Positions 34,004 through 38,587 of a stretch of 38,587 nucleotides of DNA are shown here, piece after piece. Source of the stretch: Thiomicrospira microaerophila (lineage in GTDB: Bacteria > Pseudomonadota > Gammaproteobacteria > Thiomicrospirales > Thiomicrospiraceae); NCBI RefSeq assembly GCF_000934765.1, contig NZ_JYNN01000025.1, forward strand, positions 1 through 38,587, written 5' to 3'. The notes beneath the pieces are model-generated. The model did not search any database. It saw only the letters and a list, made by a program, of their open reading frames with translations, and had not been told where the DNA came from. Made by a program: the position numbers and the translations under genes. Each line of letters opens with the position of its first letter. Within the stretch, counting starts at the first letter, position 1.

Positions 34004-35397
34004 TGTGGGTATGGCTTTGGACAGATATTATGGTGTGGGGGCTAGTGGTTGCACTGGTCGCTTGGGGTTGGACGATTTCACGTTCGCCACAAGTCAAAGC
34101 GCAATGGCTGGCGATTTTCCGTTCGAAAATTGCAATGGCCTCCGCGATTATTTTGTTGTTTTATTTGTCAATTGCGCTGTTGGATTCGCTGCATTTTCGT
34201 TTGGCCTTGCCGGATCAAACACCAGGCCAAGAGCGCCAATATGCTGGTCAAACCACCAGCGCCTTGGACTGGGTGTTTAATGAAATTCGCAGCCAAACTG
34301 AACGTACTTACTCGGCGCCCTTTGCGCTAAAAGAGCATAGCAGCTCGATAGTAAAAGATGAAGCAGGGCGGGTGTTGCAACAGCATTTAGACCTGGTTCA
34401 TGCCGGTGCGCATCTAGCTGACCCGTCACAGCGTGCCTCCGATATTACACAAAAATCGCTGTTTGCCGTGGCGGTGGCGCTGGCGCTCAGTGGATTGTTA
34501 ATTAGCCTGCATTTAGCTTGGCGTGCGCGTGCTTTGGGGCGGCGTTTTGGCGAACAAGCAGGCCTGGTGATAAAGGGCAAAGCCGATTTGCCTTGGCGTA
34601 CCGCCTATCTAACCTTTTCGCTCGGCTTGGTGATCTTGGCCTGGCTGTATTATTTAGGGCATTATTATCATGTGCTAGGCACCGATAAGGTCGGCGGCGA
34701 TGTGCTCTATCAAAGCTTTAAAAGCGTGCGTACAGGGGTGTTGATTGGGGTGCTCACCACCTTGGTAATGTTGCCATTGGCGTTGATTCTGGGGATTAGT
34801 GCCGGGCTGTTCCGTGGTTGGGTCGATGATGTCATTCAATACCTCTACACCACGCTAAATTCGATTCCGGGGATTTTGTTAATCGCCGCCTCTGTGCTGG
34901 TAATGCAAACCATTATTACCAATAACCCGCAGTGGTTTGAAACTGCCACCGAACGCGCGGATTTCCGCTTACTAGTGTTGGTGCTGATTTTGGGCTTAAC
35001 TAGTTGGACCAGCTTGTGTCGATTATTGCGTGCTGAAACCTTAAAAATCAGCCAAGTCGAATACGTCACCGCGGCGCGCGCGTTTGGCGTCAGTCGGTTT
35101 AAGATTATTACCCGTCATATCCTGCCGAACGTAATGCATATTGTATTGATCGCGGTGGTGTTGGATTTCAGTGCGTTAGTGTTGGCGGAAGCGGTCTTGT
35201 CTTATGTCGGTGTCGGCGTTGACCCCACTATGCACAGCTGGGGCAACATGATCAACCAAGCCCGCCTAGAAATGGCTCGCGAACCGATGGTTTGGTGGTC
35301 ATTATTCAGCGCCTTTGTGTTTATGTTCATCCTAGTTCTAGCCGCCAACCTCTTCTCCGACCGGGTCCAGCGTGTCTTGGACCCGAAGAATAACTAG
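34000..35397 (+). CDS. Peptide ABC transporter permease (DppC/YejE-like)
   Basis: 465 aa, longer than DppC (~300) because of a large insertion between the first helices (about 70-215) that includes a soluble stretch and extra helices (LFAVAVALALSGLLISLHLAW; LTFSLGLVILAWLYYLG). The transport core follows: GTDKVGGDVLYQSFKSVRTG, the EAA loop VEYVTAARAFGVSRFKIITR and LAEAVLSYVGVGVDPTMHSW. The next gene in such operons should be an ATPase (YejF or DppDF); here an unrelated module starts 11 bases later. Confidence 0.9.
   Translation: MMWVWLWTDIMVWGLVVALVAWGWTISRSPQVKAQWLAIFRSKIAMASAIILLFYLSIALLDSLHFRLALPDQTPGQERQYAGQTTSALDWVFNEIRSQTERTYSAPFALKEHSSSIVKDEAGRVLQQHLDLVHAGAHLADPSQRASDITQKSLFAVAVALALSGLLISLHLAWRARALGRRFGEQAGLVIKGKADLPWRTAYLTFSLGLVILAWLYYLGHYYHVLGTDKVGGDVLYQSFKSVRTGVLIGVLTTLVMLPLALILGISAGLFRGWVDDVIQYLYTTLNSIPGILLIAASVLVMQTIITNNPQWFETATERADFRLLVLVLILGLTSWTSLCRLLRAETLKISQVEYVTAARAFGVSRFKIITRHILPNVMHIVLIAVVLDFSALVLAEAVLSYVGVGVDPTMHSWGNMINQARLEMAREPMVWWSLFSAFVFMFILVLAANLFSDRVQRVLDPKNN
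34559..34566. repeat. Iterated palindrome CAGGCCTG, copy 7 (permease gene)
   Basis: CAAGCAGGCCTGGTG, read as Gln-Ala-Gly-Leu-Val. Confidence 0.7.
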
Positions 35398-35408
35398 GAA
35401 ACTCTATT

Positions 35409-36533
35409 GTGACAGAACGACAAATTAGCAAGCCAGTAATCGACTCTGATCAGCTTTCTCTGCTGCATTTAGACGGCTACAAGTCTATTGAAGAATGTCA
35501 TTTAGAGCTTACTATGCTCAATGTTTTGATTGGTGCCAATGGCGCGGGTAAATCCAACTTTATTGGCTTTTTCAAGTTGATTCGTAAAATCCTTGATGAG
35601 CAACTGCAATTAACAGTGAGCGAACAAGGCGGGCCGGATGCGCTACTGCATTATGGGCGTAAAACAACGGAACAAATATCGGTTGAATTACGTTTTGGTA
35701 TTAGTTGCTATAAGTTCGAATTAAAACCAACTTCGGATAATCGAATGATGTTTCAAAGAGAAGTTATTTTTTTAGATAGTTATGGAAAAGAAGTTTCTAC
35801 ATTCGGACATTTTGAAACAAGCAATCAGTTTTATAAAAGTAATGATGCTGGGATTAACCATCTTGATAAAGTAATCGAAGGTATAAAAAAATTAAATATC
35901 TATCATTTTCATGACACCAGTGCATCCGCCAAGGTAAAGCAAATACATGGCATAAACGACAATCTTTACCTTAAAGAAGATGCCAGTAATCTTGCCGCGT
36001 TTCTTTATCGACTTAAACAAGAATATGAATCCCATTACAAACGCATTGTAAAAACCATTCAATTAGTTGCGCCGTTTTTTGGCGATTTTATTTTGCGTCC
36101 GACCATCGGCAATGCGGAAAAGATTCAACTCGAGTGGGTCGAAAAAAATCAAGACACGCCTTTTACCGCCAGTGCTTTATCGGACGGCACGCTCAGGTTT
36201 ATTTGTTTGGCAACGGTATTAATGCAGCCAGACGAACTCTGCCCGCCGACGATTTTAATTGACGAACCCGAGTTAGGTCTTCACCCCTACGCGATTACGG
36301 TTTTGGGTTCACTGATGCGTTCTGCCGCAGAACGCCATCAATTGATAATTTCTACTCAATCGGTCGAATTGCTCAACCAATTTGAAGTCGAAGATGTCAT
36401 CGTTGTTGATAAAAAAGAGGGCGCATCGACCTTTAAACGACTTAATCCTGATGAACTTAGCTCATGGTTAGAAGACTATAGCCTAGGTGAACTCTGGACT
36501 AAAAACCTCCTAGGCGGGAGACCGTCAAGATGA
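35409..36533 (+). CDS. OLD/SMC-like AAA ATPase (AAA_21), first gene of a candidate defence module
   Basis: 374 aa. An ABC-type ATPase of the kind found in OLD nucleases, AriA, PtuA and RloA. N-terminal LLHLDGYKSIEECHLELT leads into Walker A GANGAGKSN (42-50). The ABC-like signature ALSDGTLRF holds LSDGT at 257-261. Walker B TILIDEPELGLHPYA has D285/E286, followed by a His-containing switch segment (QLIISTQSVELL). No Toprim or nuclease domain is fused; it ends within ~90 residues of Walker B. Start GTG 35409 has AGGA (35396-35399) overlapping the upstream stop. It overlaps the next gene by 4 bases (ATGA). Known relatives use such ATPases as sensors or scaffolds; that role here is inference. 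Confidence 0.88.
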   Translation: MTERQISKPVIDSDQLSLLHLDGYKSIEECHLELTMLNVLIGANGAGKSNFIGFFKLIRKILDEQLQLTVSEQGGPDALLHYGRKTTEQISVELRFGISCYKFELKPTSDNRMMFQREVIFLDSYGKEVSTFGHFETSNQFYKSNDAGINHLDKVIEGIKKLNIYHFHDTSASAKVKQIHGINDNLYLKEDASNLAAFLYRLKQEYESHYKRIVKTIQLVAPFFGDFILRPTIGNAEKIQLEWVEKNQDTPFTASALSDGTLRFICLATVLMQPDELCPPTILIDEPELGLHPYAITVLGSLMRSAAERHQLIISTQSVELLNQFEVEDVIVVDKKEGASTFKRLNPDELSSWLEDYSLGELWTKNLLGGRPSR

Positions 36534-37192
36534 AGCGCGTTTATGTGATGGTAGAAGGGCAAACCGAAGAAACCTTTGTGCGCGAAGTTTTGTATGAGCA
36601 TTTTCTTAGAACGGGTATTTATATTGACGCCATTTTGGTTGAAACCAAACGCGGTTTTAAAGGTGGCCTGAAAAGTTACAGCAAAGTAAAACCGCAGATT
36701 ATCCGCCAATGCCGCGAAAAACAAACAGCTTGGGTGACAACTCTGTTTGATCTTTATGGTTTGCCCAATGATTTTCCCGCCAAAAATAATGATGCTTATG
36801 CGGGATTAGCAACAGGTCAGCAAAAAGCCCAGTATTTGCAAACCGCCTTAGCGCAAGACATAAACGAACGTAACTTTATTCCAAATTTATTAGTGCATGA
36901 GTTTGAAGCGCTTTTATTTAGCAATGTGCAAGCATTTGCCGATTGGACAGATCAAAAAAATGTGCAAGCCTTAGAGCAAATTGCAATGTCTTTTCAAACA
37001 CCGGAAAATATCAACGACAGCCCGCAAACCGCACCCTCAAAACGCATTTTGCAACTGATGCCCGAATACGACAAAGTCGTGCAAGGCACGCTGATTGCCA
37101 ATGATATCGGATTGGATCAAATAAGAGCAAAGTGCGCGCATTTTGATGGGTGGGTTCAAAGCTTAGAGAGGTTGGCTAATGGAGTCTATTGA
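36530..37192 (+). CDS. DUF4276 family protein, Toprim-like fold
   Basis: 220 aa. N-terminal VYVMVEGQTEETFVREVLY (E9 in VEGQTEE) is the usual DUF4276 opening and the first acidic position of a Toprim-like site. TLFDLYGLPNDF puts D74 where the DxD motif would be, although the second Asp is not present. The block LLVHEFEALLFS (H123-E126) is the family hallmark. Toprim domains act as metal-dependent nucleases or primases; whether this one cuts nucleic acid is unknown. Overlaps of 4 bases upstream and 14 bases downstream tie it to both neighbours. Pairs of AAA_21 ATPase and Toprim-like protein resemble the logic of PARIS (AriA/AriB) without being the same family. Confidence 0.85.
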   Translation: MKRVYVMVEGQTEETFVREVLYEHFLRTGIYIDAILVETKRGFKGGLKSYSKVKPQIIRQCREKQTAWVTTLFDLYGLPNDFPAKNNDAYAGLATGQQKAQYLQTALAQDINERNFIPNLLVHEFEALLFSNVQAFADWTDQKNVQALEQIAMSFQTPENINDSPQTAPSKRILQLMPEYDKVVQGTLIANDIGLDQIRAKCAHFDGWVQSLERLANGVY

Positions 37193-38270
37193 AGTGATCC
37201 AGGTGCAGACAAATCCTAAACTGTTTGACGGCATGCAGTCGATTCTAAATGAGGCGCAACCCTTTATCACCAGTCCATCAAACTTGGCTGAACCTTATGA
37301 AATATTTCCTTATATTCGTGCTCAGCATGACGAGGGTGTGTTTGTTGGTAGCATGATTGATTTGAATGTATTTACGACCTTGGTCAAGCTGGGCAAAGGT
37401 GAAGACATTAACGGACATGAAAATGAAAAATTGGCTTGTGCTTTAATGTATTTTTTTATTTTGAGTGGCATACTGGTTGAACCCAATATTGCCCTTTATG
37501 AAAGAGCGCAAAAGTCGAGTCATGAGCAAGCTCTAGAAGAGTTAGAGTTTTTTAGAAAGGCTGACAATATTGAACCTGACATCTATGCAGAAATCGCATT
37601 GGGGAAAAGAAGTAATTTGCAAGGTGCTAGAAGAATTCCAAGACCTCCAATTGTTAATGAGGTGCCAGATGATGAGTTTTCAAAGAAGCTGAATCACTGG
37701 AGGTTAAATTATTTATATTTAATGAAAGTAGTAGAACTGGTGCGAACAAGCGGTTTGACCGGGCAAGAAAAAATGAAAGCATTTATTCAGTGGATGCACG
37801 AAGAAATGCTCTTGAACAATGTAGTCACTCATTTTGTGTCCATGTATTTTAGTCCGGCGCGTGAATCTGGGATGCTAAAAGGGATTGGTTCGGATAACCC
37901 AGAAAAGCTTAAAGCAGGCCTGCATAATGCGGCATGGGATTTAACTTACCTGAGAAGATGGCAGCAAAATTACCGTGTAAACGAACCGCATGATATTTGG
38001 CTGTTTTCAACCCGTGATAAAGCCCTGCATAAATTAGCCAAGCATTTTTTTATTGCCGAGCTTGATATGCTTTTTACGCCTTACTGGGATGCGGAAAAAG
38101 CCACAGACTTATGCAATTTTTACAAAACGATAGCAGATCAAGTCCATGCGGAGAATGATAGAGAGTCGCGTCAGAAAGCAGTCAAAGAAAATCTTGATGC
38201 CTTGATTACTGAATACGAACAAAAATTAAACCTAGGAGCCTGTCGGACTAATCAAACAATAATATGCTAA
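37179..38270 (+). CDS. Unrecognised protein with PIN-like nuclease motifs, 3' end replaced by an IS
   Basis: 363 aa; I do not recognise the family. Four elements line up as a possible PIN-like active site: VGSMIDLNVFTTLV (D61) as motif 1, an acidic helix WMHEEMLLNN (near 208) as a candidate motif 2, AAWDLTYLRRW (D254) as motif 3 and WLFSTRDKALHKLA (D280, the T-R-D form) as motif 4. The D61-D254 gap is long for a plain PIN domain, so an insert would be needed. ATG 37179 overlaps the DUF4276 gene by 14 bases, with GAGAGG upstream. The last ~11 codons (GACRTNQTIIC) appear to be insertion-sequence DNA, so the native C-terminus is lost. GC is lower than in the permease genes. Confidence 0.6.
   Translation: MESIEVIQVQTNPKLFDGMQSILNEAQPFITSPSNLAEPYEIFPYIRAQHDEGVFVGSMIDLNVFTTLVKLGKGEDINGHENEKLACALMYFFILSGILVEPNIALYERAQKSSHEQALEELEFFRKADNIEPDIYAEIALGKRSNLQGARRIPRPPIVNEVPDDEFSKKLNHWRLNYLYLMKVVELVRTSGLTGQEKMKAFIQWMHEEMLLNNVVTHFVSMYFSPARESGMLKGIGSDNPEKLKAGLHNAAWDLTYLRRWQQNYRVNEPHDIWLFSTRDKALHKLAKHFFIAELDMLFTPYWDAEKATDLCNFYKTIADQVHAENDRESRQKAVKENLDALITEYEQKLNLGACRTNQTIIC
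37915..37922. repeat. Iterated palindrome CAGGCCTG, copy 8 (third module gene)
   Basis: AAAGCAGGCCTGCAT, read as Lys-Ala-Gly-Leu-His; the only copy lacking the GGT extension. Confidence 0.6.
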
Positions 38271-38587
38271 AAGACGATATGTGTTAAAATATGCCCATAT
38301 TACTTATGAGATAAAAACAATGAGTCGCTTTCGCCCAATAGACCGCCTTAGCGGATATCTTCTACCGCCAACCTTAGATGAATGGCTGCCTGATGACCAT
38401 CTTGCACGTTTTGTCGTCGAGGTCGTTGACCAGCTTGATTTAACCCAAATTGAAAACAGTTATGGTTTGCGCGGTAGTAGCGCCTACCACCCCAGTTTAT
38501 TAATTAGCTTGTTGGTCTATGGCTATGCCACCGGTGTATTCTCCAGCCGCAAAATAGAACGTGCCACCTATGAATCGGTTGCGTTTC
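38235..38587 (+). mobile_element. IS1182-like insertion sequence, left part
   Basis: Starts near the GGAGCCTGTCGGAC segment at 38235-38248, where the upstream reading frame loses its character, and runs past the window edge. A transposase begins 85 bases inside. The exact tip and any target duplication cannot be fixed because the right end is not in view. Confidence 0.7.
38320..38587 (+). CDS. IS1182-family transposase, N-terminal part
   Basis: 89 residues visible, open to the window end. The N-terminus (MSRFRPIDRLSGYLLPP, then LDEWLPDDHLARFVVEVVDQ and HPSLLISLLVYGYATGVFSS) is characteristic of IS1182-like transposases with the InsH-type N-terminal domain (PF05598). The DDE catalytic residues lie further downstream, outside the window, so whether it is intact is unknown. 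Confidence 0.88.
   Translation, partial: MSRFRPIDRLSGYLLPPTLDEWLPDDHLARFVVEVVDQLDLTQIENSYGLRGSSAYHPSLLISLLVYGYATGVFSSRKIERATYESVAF

Noticed and set aside
35409-36533. ATPase subunit of the peptide importer
   Set aside because: The Walker motifs belong to an OLD/SMC-like ATPase: the N-terminus is GYKSI-type, the signature is LSDGT rather than LSGGQ, and no OppD/F C-terminal zinc-like region is present.
35409-37192. Calling the first two module genes PARIS (AriA/AriB)
   Set aside because: The second protein has DUF4276 hallmarks (VEGQTEE, HEFEALLFS) rather than those of AriB (DUF4435). Only the logic is shared.

Overview
The window reads as chromosome from a gammaproteobacterium of moderate GC. 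The 23S/5S rRNA tail, the glnD-map // rpsB-tsf-pyrH-frr order and the uppS-cdsA-rseP-bamA-skp-lpxD-fabZ-lpxA-lpxB-rnhB run are all typical of that class. The overall gene set and style suggest a Thiotrichales/Piscirickettsiaceae-like sulfur oxidiser (Thiomicrospira/Hydrogenovibrio type), but that finer placement is only a guess.

Layout. 1-369: 3' end of 23S rRNA, a spacer, 5S rRNA and a strong intrinsic terminator. 446-10800: eight tightly packed genes for a type IV pilus/type II secretion-like machine of the MSHA kind (AAA+ ATPase, secretin, TPR protein, assembly ATPase, platform protein, PilM/N-, PilO- and MshK-like proteins), with no pilin gene. 10822-14231 (minus strand): glnD and map, convergent with the pilus operon and divergent from rpsB. 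14348-17706: rpsB with a structured leader, then tsf, pyrH and frr, with terminators after tsf and frr. 17744-27723: a nearly gapless envelope-biogenesis operon (undecaprenyl-PP synthase, CDP-DAG synthase, RseP protease, BamA, Skp, lipid A enzymes, FabZ, RNase HII). dxr, often found between cdsA and rseP, is absent here.

27724-28964 is a repeat-rich junction. It holds a 113-bp MITE-like element with a 5-bp target duplication, a 5'-truncated IalB-family gene, a 5-copy 32/33-bp tandem array built from one half of a hairpin plus its T-tract, and a second large inverted repeat. Next come a GlcNAc-type glycosyltransferase and fabI (minus strand), then a three-gene peptide ABC importer (binding lipoprotein and two permeases) with no ATPase in view.

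The most interesting part is 35409-38270. Three overlapping genes follow the last permease by 11 bp: an OLD/SMC-like ABC-type ATPase, a DUF4276 Toprim-like protein, and an unrecognised 363-aa protein in which I read PIN-like nuclease motifs. This looks like a candidate anti-phage module, possibly undescribed as a trio. Its last gene runs into the end of an IS1182-like insertion sequence whose transposase continues past the window edge.

A short palindrome, CAGGCCTG (fuller consensus AACCAGGCCTGGT), occurs eight times, in three intergenic sites and five genes. All five genic copies are read in the same codon frame. It behaves like a highly iterated palindrome.
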